This document shows positions 1-6,757 of a DNA stretch of 18,979 nucleotides, one piece after another. How positions within the stretch are numbered: position 1 is the stretch's first letter; the number at the start of each line of letters is the position of its first letter. This stretch comes from DSNY01 sp016861185 (GTDB taxonomy: Bacteria; Pseudomonadota; Gammaproteobacteria; Burkholderiales; Burkholderiaceae_F). The stretch lies in NCBI GenBank assembly GCA_030263275.1, contig SZOR01000079.1, forward strand, positions 1 through 18,979. Direction: 5' to 3'. A program made the position numbers and the translations under genes. Under the pieces are notes generated by a model, which saw only the letters and a program-made list of their open reading frames with translations, was not told the DNA's origin and made no database searches.

Positions 1-963
1 CGGCGGCTCGGCGGGCGGCCGTACGGTCGGCGGCGGCTGCGGGATCGTGCGCGGCACGGTCGCCGGACCCGCTTCGTCGCCGATCAGCGCTTCGCGCGGC
101 GGCGCCGTCAGCGGAATGCCGATCGTGCCCGGCGCGACGTGCTCCTTGCGCTCGACCCACAGGAAGGCGGTCAGCGCGTCGCGCAGATCGCCGGCGGTGC
201 GGTGCGAGGCCGGCGCGTTCGGATCGAGCGTCTCGTCGACGATGTTCGCCAGCGCTGGCGGGGTGTCGGCGCGCAATGTCGTGACCGAAGCGGGCTTGTC
301 GCTTTTCGGCGCGCGGCCGGTCAGCATCATGTACAGCAGCGCGGCGATCGCGCGCACGTCGGCGCGGCGCGTCTCCTCGGACAGCTCATTCTGGAAGTAG
401 GGCAGCAGCCGCTCGGTGCGCGCGAGCGCTTCTTCGCCGCCGCGGCCGCCGTCGATCCAGCCGCCGAAGCCTTCCACTTTCGGCGCGCCGCCACTTTGCA
501 GGATCACGTGCTGCGGGCCGAGGTGGCCGTGCGCGATGCCCTGGCCGTGCGCGTAGTCGATCGCGTCGGCGATGCGCGCCGCGATGCTCGCCGCGTGCAC
601 GAACTCGGGACGCCAGCCGCTCGCGAGCAGTTCGTGCAGCGGGCGTCCGGCGACGCGCTCGATCGCGAGGTAACCGACATTGTGCACGCGGCCGGCGTCG
701 AACACGGTGACGATGTGCGGGTGGTGCAGCTTGCCCGCGGCCTGCGCCTGCCGCACGAAGGCGGCTTCGAGCGCGGAGATCTCGGCGTCGGCGCCGGCCG
801 CACCGTCGGCCGGCGGCGGCATCTGTACCGCCTTCAGCACGACTTCGCGATGCATGACCGGGTCGGCCGCGATGTACGACACGCTCGAGCGGTCGCGCCG
901 CAATTCGCGCAGGATCGCGTAGCGGCCGATCAGTCGCAGATTCGGAGACAGCGCTTCGCTCAT
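1..963 (-). CDS. Kinase-fold protein with lost catalytic motifs (predicted pseudokinase), C-terminus beyond window
   Basis: The frame is open from an ATG at 963 to the window edge, giving 321 visible residues, and the gene continues past base 1. It aligns by eye with the active kinase next door: both share HPHIVTVFDAGR (here residues 81-92), a hinge region with ER..GR.LHE, and the start IGRY. Catalytic elements are missing. The Gly-rich loop is RRDRSS (22-27). The alpha-C Glu position reads RQA (71-73). HRDxKPxN has become HGHLGPQH (145-152), losing the catalytic Asp, the Lys and the Asn. DFG has become GFG (165-167). The ATP lysine (K44 in VVLK) and the F-helix Asp (ADVRAIAALLY) remain. After about residue 275 the chain becomes Pro/Ala-rich. 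No strong Shine-Dalgarno is visible. It lies 174 bases downstream of the active kinase on the same strand. A pseudokinase scaffold or allosteric partner is the inference; the reading frame is intact, so this is not an obvious pseudogene. Confidence 0.85.
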   Translation of the reverse strand, partial: MSEALSPNLRLIGRYAILRELRRDRSSVSYIAADPVMHREVVLKAVQMPPPADGAAGADAEISALEAAFVRQAQAAGKLHHPHIVTVFDAGRVHNVGYLAIERVAGRPLHELLASGWRPEFVHAASIAARIADAIDYAHGQGIAHGHLGPQHVILQSGGAPKVEGFGGWIDGGRGGEEALARTERLLPYFQNELSEETRRADVRAIAALLYMMLTGRAPKSDKPASVTTLRADTPPALANIVDETLDPNAPASHRTAGDLRDALTAFLWVERKEHVAPGTIGIPLTAPPREALIGDEAGPATVPRTIPQPPPTVRPPAEPP

Positions 964-1110
964 GCGTGCGGCGTCGGGTAGGCCGGGACCGCGCGAGGGT
1001 AAAGCAAGCGCCAGGCCGTGCCAATCGCGGGTCGGTCAGGCATACGGCGGAACCGCGGGCGCGCCGCGCGCTGGGCCGACCGAGGATCAGTTTGCGCCGA
1101 CGCGATCACG

Positions 1111-1133
1111 CCTGTCCCGAGCTCGTCGAAGGG
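1111..1133. repeat. Short dispersed-type repeat between the two kinase genes
   Basis: The sequence starts CCTGTCCCGAGCTCGTCGAA and contains the palindrome CGAGCTCG at 1118-1125. It closely resembles a small repeat, with core CCTTCGACAAGCTCAGGA on the other strand, that recurs between genes in many proteobacteria. It begins only five bases after the stop codon of the active kinase. Only one copy is in the window, so the family assignment rests on recall. Confidence 0.5.
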
Positions 1134-1137
1134 CGGG

Positions 1138-2589
1138 TCAGAAGCGATGCTGCAAGGTGACCGTCTGACCGGCGCGGATCTCGATGCGCCTCGTGTACGG
1201 CGGCGCCGCGCCGTTGCGGACCTCGATCGTGTGCAGTCCCGGCGCGAGCGCGAGCTTGGTCAGCGGAGGGGATACCCCCTGAGTCGTGCCGTTGACGACG
1301 ACTTCGCCCCACGGAGCGATTGCGAGCGTCACGGTGCCGTTGGCCGGCGCAACCGGTGCGCTGTTCGCCTTGGCCTCGCGCGGACGGCGCGCTTCGAGCG
1401 CCACGCGCGATCGCGCCTCGTCGGGCGGCGCCGCGGCGGTCTTCGCGTCCTTTTTCGCGCTGTCGTCGGGGACGGGCTGCGGGGGCGGCGCTACGGCGAT
1501 CGGCCGCGGCGCGGGTGCCGGCGCCGCGGTCTGCGTCGGCGTCGGCTCTCGATCGCCGGCGCTCAGCACGAACCACAGGATGCCGAGCAGCAGCATGCCC
1601 GCGCCGGCCGCGAGCGCGTCGCGCGACCACTCCCAGCGGTCGAGCAGCCCCCTGAATCCGCTGCGGTGCGTGCGTGCCGTCGCGCCGCGGTCGCGCGTGG
1701 TCGGCGCGGGCCGCTGACCGGTGAACACGGCCAGCTCGTTGCGCAGCTCGCCGGCGGTCTGGTAGCGCTGCTCGGGCTCCTTGGCGAGCGCGCGCTCGAC
1801 GATGTCGATCAGCGCGCGCGGCAGCTCGGGTCGCAGCTCGGCGAGCGGCGTCGGCTTGCAGGTCACGACCAGCGCCAGCGTTTCCTCGATCGTCTTGCCC
1901 TCGAAGGCGCGCCGGTGGGCGAGCAACTCGTACAGGATCGTGCCGATCGAAAACACGTCGCTGCGCGCGTCGATCTTCTTGCCGAGCGCCTGCTCGGGCG
2001 ACATGTAGTTCGGTGTGCCGATCAGCTGCCGCTTGTGCTCGGCGTCGCCGGCAGTGAACATCGCGATCGCCACGCCGAAGTCGAGCACCTTGGGCTTGGT
2101 GTCGCGCAGCAGGAAGATGTTGCTCGGCTTGATGTCGCGATGGACGAGCCCGCGCTTGTGCGCGTAGTGCGCGGCATCGGCCACGCGCGCCATCAGCTGC
2201 GCGGTCTGGCGCGGCGTCATCTTGTCGCCGGCGGCGATGAACTCGTGCAGGTCGCGGCCGTGCAGCCGCTCCATCGCGATGTAGGCCAGCTCGTCGGTGC
2301 GGCCCGCGTCGAATACCGTGACGATGTGCGGGTGGTTCAGCCCGCCTGCGGCCTTCGCTTCGTTGAGGAAGTTGGCCTCGATCTGCTGGCGGAAGAACTC
2401 GTCGTCGGTGAGCGGGATCGCCTTGATCGCCACTTCGCGGCCGAGCACGGGGTCGTGCGCTGCGTAGACGACGCCGTTGGAACCGCGTCCGATCTCGCCG
2501 CGGATCGAGAAGCGTCCGATCAGCCTCGGCGCGTTCTTCAGCGTGGCCGAGGGTTCGGTCGGCAGGGTGGCGAGTTCGGTCTGTGCCAT
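1138..2589 (-). CDS. Membrane-anchored Ser/Thr protein kinase with C-terminal PEGA-like domain
   Basis: This 483-residue Hanks-type (PknB-like) kinase phosphorylates Ser/Thr on proteins. All catalytic motifs are present: Gly-loop GRGSNG (34-39), ATP lysine K56 (VAIK), alpha-C Glu E77, HRDIKPSN (150-157), DFG (170-172) and GTPNYMSPEQ (191-200). The kinase domain ends near residue 290. A basic linker is followed by one membrane segment around 330-347 (GMLLLGILWFVLSA), a long Pro/Ala-rich stretch, and a beta-rich domain from about 415 to 483 with VVVNG...GVSPPL..L.L.PGLHTIEVRNG, typical of PEGA domains, which are thought to bind surface carbohydrate or peptide. The topology puts the kinase in the cytoplasm and the PEGA-like domain in the periplasm. 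It starts 88 bases after natB on the same strand and has its own promoter-like sequence, so it may be transcribed separately. Confidence 0.93.
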   Translation of the reverse strand: MAQTELATLPTEPSATLKNAPRLIGRFSIRGEIGRGSNGVVYAAHDPVLGREVAIKAIPLTDDEFFRQQIEANFLNEAKAAGGLNHPHIVTVFDAGRTDELAYIAMERLHGRDLHEFIAAGDKMTPRQTAQLMARVADAAHYAHKRGLVHRDIKPSNIFLLRDTKPKVLDFGVAIAMFTAGDAEHKRQLIGTPNYMSPEQALGKKIDARSDVFSIGTILYELLAHRRAFEGKTIEETLALVVTCKPTPLAELRPELPRALIDIVERALAKEPEQRYQTAGELRNELAVFTGQRPAPTTRDRGATARTHRSGFRGLLDRWEWSRDALAAGAGMLLLGILWFVLSAGDREPTPTQTAAPAPAPRPIAVAPPPQPVPDDSAKKDAKTAAAPPDEARSRVALEARRPREAKANSAPVAPANGTVTLAIAPWGEVVVNGTTQGVSPPLTKLALAPGLHTIEVRNGAAPPYTRRIEIRAGQTVTLQHRF

Positions 2590-2607
2590 GCGCCTGCGAT
2601 TATCGCA
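2590..2607 (-). promoter_or_regulatory. Extended -10 promoter inside a palindrome, next to the kinase start
   Basis: On the minus strand TGCGATAAT (2607-2599) matches an extended -10 element (TGn plus GATAAT). It ends nine bases before the kinase ATG, so transcription would begin at or within a few bases of the start codon and the message would be leaderless or nearly so. The same bases form a palindrome, TGCGATTATCGCA (2595-2607, six-base arms around one base), which could also bind a regulator. No good -35 is visible, as expected for an extended -10 promoter. Confidence 0.4.
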
Positions 2608-2677
2608 TCGACTCCTCGCGCAACTCCGCGAATTACCGTCGAAATTCCGGTCTGTCCGGGCGTTGGCTACGGGGCCT

Positions 2678-3850
2678 CTACGAGCGCGAGAAGACGATCG
2701 CCTCGCGCGCCAGCAGGCGCGCCTGCAACGCCAGCACGAGAGCCACGAGAGCGAGGCACACGAGCGCCGGCGTGGCGACGTCAGTCGCGTGGACGGGCTC
2801 GCCGCGCAGCGCCCGCATCAGCACCGTCAGTTGCCCGAGCGCGGGCACGGCAAGTTGCCAAACGGCGTCGCGCGCGCTGAGGAAAAGCGGGACGATCGGC
2901 GCGACGTTGACCAGCATCGTGATGTAGCTGACGTAGGTCTGCGCCTCCTTGAAGCTGCGACCGTAGGTGGCGGCGAGCATGTTGACCGCCGCCATCAGCG
3001 CCGAAAACGGCAGCAGCATCACCGCGAACAGCGCGACTTCGCGCGCGCCGAACTGCATCAGCGCGGACAGCGTCTCGTTGCGGATGAACTGCATCGCGAC
3101 GATGAATCCGGCGATCGTCAGCAACACGATCGCGGCCGAGCAGACGGTGACGGCCGCCCATTTGCCGAGCACGAGCGCGTGCACGTCGATCGGATTGCCG
3201 AGCAGCGGTTCGAGCGAGCCGCGCTCGCGCTCGCCCGCGGTGACGTCGATCGCGACACTCATGCTGCCGGCCACTGCGACCAGCAGTGCGACCCAGGGGA
3301 TGATGAACAGCAGCTGCGCGCCGCGCGCGCCGCTCGGTGAGAGGTTCTGCTCGTCCGGTTCGAGCGCCGCCAGCAGTTGCGGGCTGACGCCGCGCGCGAT
3401 CAGCCGCTGCGTGCCCAGCTCGCGGTTGAACGCGGTCAGCATCCGCAGGGTCGCGCGCACGATCGGCTGCGCCTTGTCGTGGCTGTCGTCGAACAGCACG
3501 TCGACGCGCACCGTTTCGCCGCGCGCGAGCTGCCGCTCGAAATCCGCCGGCGGCCGGATCACCGCGTTCTGCAGTTTGCCCGAGCGCAGCTGCGCGGCGT
3601 AGTCGGCCGGCGCGGCAACGATCGTCGCGCCGGCGCGCTGCAGGAAGTTGACGAGCGTCGGCGCGTGTTCGATGCCGTCGATCACGACCTCGCGCCGCGC
3701 GGCGCGCTCCTCGACACCGGAGACGAAGTTCGACACCAGCAGCAGCGCCGCCGGCCCGGCGACGACCGAGCTGACCAGCACGACGATCCAGGTGCGCCGG
3801 TCGCGCAGCGCGTCGACGAGTTCCTTGAGGAAGACGTTGAGGGCGGTCAT
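2678..3850 (-). CDS. ABC-2 type transporter permease, NatB-like
   Basis: This 390-residue membrane protein has the NatB/ABC-2 layout. One N-terminal membrane segment (about 20-42, WIVVLVSSVVAGPAALLLVSN) is followed by a roughly 140-residue extracytoplasmic region, then a cluster of about five membrane segments from LLFIIPWVALLVAVAG to the C-terminus. The motif TAGERERGSLEPLLGNPI after the second segment is characteristic of NatB-type permeases, in the loop that contacts the ATPase. It is predicted to pair with the ATPase encoded just upstream. I chose ATG 3850 because MTALNVFLKELVDALRDRRTW is the usual N-terminus of the family; the frame stays open further upstream through a repeat. The bases before this ATG are heptamer repeat and no Shine-Dalgarno is visible, which is odd for the second gene of a coupled pair. 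NatAB exports Na+ in Bacillus, but the substrate here is unknown. Confidence 0.88.
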   Translation of the reverse strand: MTALNVFLKELVDALRDRRTWIVVLVSSVVAGPAALLLVSNFVSGVEERAARREVVIDGIEHAPTLVNFLQRAGATIVAAPADYAAQLRSGKLQNAVIRPPADFERQLARGETVRVDVLFDDSHDKAQPIVRATLRMLTAFNRELGTQRLIARGVSPQLLAALEPDEQNLSPSGARGAQLLFIIPWVALLVAVAGSMSVAIDVTAGERERGSLEPLLGNPIDVHALVLGKWAAVTVCSAAIVLLTIAGFIVAMQFIRNETLSALMQFGAREVALFAVMLLPFSALMAAVNMLAATYGRSFKEAQTYVSYITMLVNVAPIVPLFLSARDAVWQLAVPALGQLTVLMRALRGEPVHATDVATPALVCLALVALVLALQARLLAREAIVFSRS

Positions 3851-3852
3851 TC

Positions 3853-3984
3853 GGATTGCGGATCGCGGATCGCGTTCACTCGGGAATGCCGCGGACATCG
3901 CGTCCCGGCGACGTCGAAGATGCTCCTTGTTCGGCAAAGACCCGGCCTGCCGACGCGCAATCCGCAATCCGCAATCCGCGATCC
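3853..3984. repeat. Inverted repeat element with arms of tandem heptamers
   Basis: The left arm, 3853-3873, reads GGATTGC, GGATCGC, GGATCGC. The right arm, 3957-3984, is four heptamers in the opposite orientation: GCAATCC three times, then GCGATCC. The two arms are complementary apart from C/T differences and enclose about 83 bases. The element spans the natA-natB junction. The right arm and interior are read as NatA codons and the left arm fills the 25-base gap before natB. Similar heptamer tracts are common in bacterial databases as spurious peptides such as NPQSAIRNPQSAIR. No transposase is present. Confidence 0.75.
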
Positions 3985-4724
3985 GATTCAAGCGCCAGCG
4001 CGACGAACGCATCCTCGAGCGTCGCCGCGCCGGTGAGCGCGCGCAGCTCCGCCGCGCTGCCGTGCGCGACCGCGCGGCCGTGCGCGACGACGACGATCTC
4101 GTCGCAGAGCTGCTCGACCTCCTGCATGATGTGCGTCGAGAAGAGGATGCAGCGGCCTTCGTCGCGCAGTTGCGCGAGCAGCTTGCGCAGCGCGCGGGTG
4201 GACATCACGTCCAGCCCATTGGTCGGCTCGTCGAGGATCAGGTGCTGCGGGTCGTGGATCAGCGCGCGCGCCAGCGCGACTTTCATCCGTTCGCCGCTCG
4301 AGAATCCCGCCGTCGGCCGGTCCAGCAGCGCGTGCATGTCGAGCAGCTCGGCGAAGCGTTGCAGGCGTGCCGCGCACACGTCGGCGGTGATCCCGCGCAG
4401 CTTCGCGTAATAGGCGACGTTCTCGCGCGCGGTCAGCCGCGTGTACAGTCCGCGCGCGTCCGACAGCACGCCGAGCGCGCTGCGCACCGCGTGCGGCTCG
4501 CCGACCACGTCGTGCCCGCCGATGCGCGCAGCGCCGGCGTCGGGCTTCATCAGCGTGGCCAGCACGCGCAGCGTCGTCGTCTTGCCGGCGCCGTTCGGAC
4601 CGAGCAGCGCGGTGATGCGGCCGTCGCGCGCGACGAACGACACGTCCTGCACTGCGGGCACGGTCGTCGTACGGCGGCCCGCGCGCGCGGTGAAGGACTT
4701 GGCGAGCCGTTCGACCTCGATCAT
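3876..4724 (-). CDS. ABC transporter ATP-binding protein, NatA-like, with repeat-derived C-terminal tail
   Basis: This 282-residue ABC ATPase has Walker A GPNGAGKTT (42-50), the variant signature FSSGE (141-145), Walker B LILDEP (162-167) with NGLD following, and an H-loop in FSTHIM. The phrase GLYTRLTARENVAYYAKL is typical of NatA-type ATPases, which lack the usual Q-loop glutamine. The start ATG at 4724 overlaps the stop of the hydrolase gene (ATGA), implying translational coupling, with a GGGGGCGA stretch just before it. The normal family ending appears at LEDAFVALALE (about residue 245). The last 36 residues, beginning SDRGLRIADC, are encoded by the heptamer inverted repeat and look like an acquired tail. 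It should energise the NatB-like permease encoded next. Confidence 0.92.
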   Translation of the reverse strand: MIEVERLAKSFTARAGRRTTTVPAVQDVSFVARDGRITALLGPNGAGKTTTLRVLATLMKPDAGAARIGGHDVVGEPHAVRSALGVLSDARGLYTRLTARENVAYYAKLRGITADVCAARLQRFAELLDMHALLDRPTAGFSSGERMKVALARALIHDPQHLILDEPTNGLDVMSTRALRKLLAQLRDEGRCILFSTHIMQEVEQLCDEIVVVAHGRAVAHGSAAELRALTGAATLEDAFVALALESDRGLRIADCASAGRVFAEQGASSTSPGRDVRGIPE

Positions 4725-6163
4725 CGATCGCCCCCGGGCGGGCGGAAGAAGAGCGGCGCCGGCAGGCGTTGGAGGCAGTCGCCGTCGATCCCGTCGAAGC
4801 TCGCCTGGCGCACGAAGCGCACGATCAGGTCGGGCGCGCAACCCTGCGCGGAAACGCCGTGACCGAGGTTGGGCGCAACCAGATGCAGCGCGCGCGGCAG
4901 GCGCCGCGCGACCGCTTCGCCGTGGCGCGGCGGCGTGGCCGGATCGGCGCCGCCCGACAGGATCAGCACCGGCACGTCGACCGCGGGGATTTCGTAGAAC
5001 GCGGCCGGGACCGCGCGCACGGGAACGTGGCGGCAGGCGTCGCGATACAGGTCGACGAAGGTCGTGCCGAAACGCGTGGCGCGCGCGGCGGCGAGCGCCG
5101 CGGCATCGATGCGCGGCAGGTCTTCGGCGCAGATCACCGCGAAGTGCATGCCTTCGGCGAAGTTCTCCGCGACGCGCGCGGTCAGCGACGCCGACAGCGC
5201 AACGAGCGGCGCGAACTCGCCGCGCGCCGCTTCGGCGAGCGCTCGCGGCAGCACCGCCGCGAGCGGCGGCGCATACAGCGGTGCGCGCAGCAGGCCGGCC
5301 AGCGCGGCGCGGTCGAGCCGCAGCGATTCTGTGCGCCCCGTCAGCGGATGCGCGACAGTGAGCTGCAACCCGTTCGCAGCGCTGGCGAGCAGGCGGTCGA
5401 TCGCCGCGTCGAACCGCGGATGGCGCGCGCGACAGTCGGCGTCGCGCGCGCAGTCGGCCAGCATCCTGCGCAGCGCGGCCTCAGCGTCGACCGCGAAGCT
5501 CGCCGGCAGCGCCATGTCGGGCGGTGCGGCGCCATCCAGCACCACCGCGCGCACGCGCTTTGGAAACTGGCGCAGGTATTCGAGCGCGGCGCGGGTACCG
5601 TACGAACCGCCCCACAGGTTGATGCGTTCGACGCCGAGTGCGGCCCGCACGGCGTCCAGATCGCGCAGCGCGATCCAGGTTGCGTACTGGCGCAGGTCGG
5701 CGTCGAGCTTGCGCAGGCACTCGGCGAGCCGCTCGGTCGCGCGCACAAGGTCGACCGTCTCGGCGAGCGACAGCGTGCCGCCCGGCGGCGGGCAGGCGAG
5801 AGCATTGGACTTGCCGGTGCCGCGCTGATCGACGTAGACGATGTCGCGCCGCGCGTTCAGTTGCGCGAACACCGGCTGCACCTGCGCGGCCACGCGGCTC
5901 GCCGCCTGCCCCGGCCCGCCGGCCAGCACGAACACGGGATCGGGCAGCTTGTTGCGCGCGAGCGCGGGCACGACGGCGAAGTGGATCGCGATGCGGCGGC
6001 CGGCCGGCGCGTCGGGATCTTCGGCGACCTCGACACGGCCGCAACGCACTTCGCGCTCGATTCCGTGCAGGCGGCAAGGTTCGAGCGCGGCGCCCTGCGC
6101 GCGCGCGGCAAACGGCGCGCACACGGCGAGGCCGGCGAGGATCGCACAGCGAATGAAGTACAT
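4721..6163 (-). CDS. Secreted alpha/beta hydrolase, S33 (tripeptidyl/prolyl aminopeptidase-like)
   Basis: This 480-residue protein starts with a signal peptide (about 1-22, ILAGLAVCAPFAARA). It carries the S33 peptidase hallmarks: the oxyanion motif GGPGQ (82-86), DQRGTGKS (112-119), the nucleophile elbow GGSYGT with S187, a likely catalytic Asp at D407 (GGADPATPP) and His at H435 (LGHG). The C-terminal part looks like the TAP-like domain of secreted tripeptidyl aminopeptidases. It would cleave short peptides or esters in the periplasm; the substrate cannot be read from sequence. I chose ATG 6163 because it begins the signal peptide; the frame stays open far upstream but that part is antisense to other genes. 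A weak -10 (TATGCT, 6193-6188) lies 24 bases before the start. Its stop overlaps the natA start, so it heads the hydrolase-natA-natB unit. Confidence 0.9.
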   Translation of the reverse strand: MYFIRCAILAGLAVCAPFAARAQGAALEPCRLHGIEREVRCGRVEVAEDPDAPAGRRIAIHFAVVPALARNKLPDPVFVLAGGPGQAASRVAAQVQPVFAQLNARRDIVYVDQRGTGKSNALACPPPGGTLSLAETVDLVRATERLAECLRKLDADLRQYATWIALRDLDAVRAALGVERINLWGGSYGTRAALEYLRQFPKRVRAVVLDGAAPPDMALPASFAVDAEAALRRMLADCARDADCRARHPRFDAAIDRLLASAANGLQLTVAHPLTGRTESLRLDRAALAGLLRAPLYAPPLAAVLPRALAEAARGEFAPLVALSASLTARVAENFAEGMHFAVICAEDLPRIDAAALAAARATRFGTTFVDLYRDACRHVPVRAVPAAFYEIPAVDVPVLILSGGADPATPPRHGEAVARRLPRALHLVAPNLGHGVSAQGCAPDLIVRFVRQASFDGIDGDCLQRLPAPLFFRPPGGDR

Positions 6164-6270
6164 GGTCGTAGGCAATGGCCGGCGCGCAGCATAAGCGCCG
6201 CGACCGCGGCGCATCGGCGCCGGTGCGACGAAGCGTCGGCAAAACGCGACGGGAGCGCGCGCCGCGGGCG

Positions 6271-6618
6271 TCAATCGTGAACCAGCTTCAGCCCGATCAC
6301 GCCGGCGACGATCAGCGCGATGCACGCGAGCCGCGCGAAGCTCGCTGCTTCGCCGAACAGCACGATGCCGAGTGCGGCCGCGCCGGCCGCACCGATGCCG
6401 ACCCACACCGCGTACGCGGTGCCGACCGGCAACGGCTTCATCGCCAGCGCGAGCAGCCAGAACGACGCCAGCGCGATCGCGACGACGATCGCGGTCGGCA
6501 GCGGGCGCGCAAAGCCGTCCGTGTATTTCATGCCGACCGCCCAGGCGACTTCGAGCACGCCGGCGGTGGCCAGCAGGATCCAGGCCTGCGCGGGAGACGG
6601 ATTCAGCCAGGAGGACAT
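6271..6618 (-). CDS. Small multidrug resistance (SMR) transporter, Gdx/SugE type
   Basis: This 115-residue protein has four membrane segments, the standard SMR size plus about ten extra N-terminal residues. The proton-coupling glutamate is E23 in LEVAWAVGMKYTDGF. That phrase, and LPVGTAYAVWVGIGAAGAA in the third segment, follow the SugE/Gdx subgroup rather than EmrE. Gdx proteins work as dimers in the inner membrane and export guanidinium in exchange for protons; some also carry small quaternary ammonium compounds. Many gdx genes have a guanidine riboswitch, but I could not recognise one in the 139 bases upstream. That leader instead holds a degenerate heptamer tract. No clear Shine-Dalgarno precedes ATG 6618. 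Confidence 0.9.
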   Translation of the reverse strand: MSSWLNPSPAQAWILLATAGVLEVAWAVGMKYTDGFARPLPTAIVVAIALASFWLLALAMKPLPVGTAYAVWVGIGAAGAAALGIVLFGEAASFARLACIALIVAGVIGLKLVHD

Positions 6619-6625
6619 GTCGGTG

Positions 6626-6653
6626 GAGGATTGACGAGCGAGGGTCGAGGATT
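6626..6653. repeat. Degenerate tandem heptamer tract in the SMR gene leader
   Basis: Four consecutive seven-base units read GAGGATT, GACGAGC, GAGGGTC, GAGGATT. The tract lies 7-34 bases upstream of the SMR start codon. Its unit length matches the heptamer element between natA and natB, and both contain GGATT, although the sequences otherwise differ. Confidence 0.55.
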
Positions 6654-6745
6654 CGCGCAGTTCGCCGCGCGCCGATCGTGGTCGATCGACGTGCCGCGCG
6701 CGAAGCCGCGCAAGCGTAACCGATCGCGCCGCGCGCCCGCATCGC

Positions 6746-6757
6746 TAGAATCCGCGC
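6746..6757 (+). promoter_or_regulatory. -10 element placing transcription start at the EamA GTG
   Basis: TAGAAT (6746-6751) is a five-of-six match to TATAAT. It is followed by six bases (CCGCGC) and then the GTG at 6758. The usual distance from -10 to transcription start puts the first transcribed base at the start codon itself, so a leaderless message is predicted. No convincing -35 is seen. Confidence 0.45.

Noticed and set aside
1..963. Reading the first gene as an ordinary active Ser/Thr kinase or as a pseudogene
   Set aside because: The catalytic Asp residues of HRD and DFG are both gone, so activity is unlikely, but the frame is intact with no stop or frameshift.
1018..2880. A 620-codon plus-strand open frame across the kinase
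   Set aside because: It is antisense of the active kinase, which has every Hanks motif.
3853..3984. CRISPR array or insertion sequence
   Set aside because: Units are seven bases long, there are no spacers, and no transposase or cas gene is near.
6619..6757. Guanidine riboswitch upstream of the SMR gene
   Set aside because: I looked for paired stem-loops with ACGR loops and for ykkC-like blocks and saw none. A covariance model would be needed to exclude it fully.
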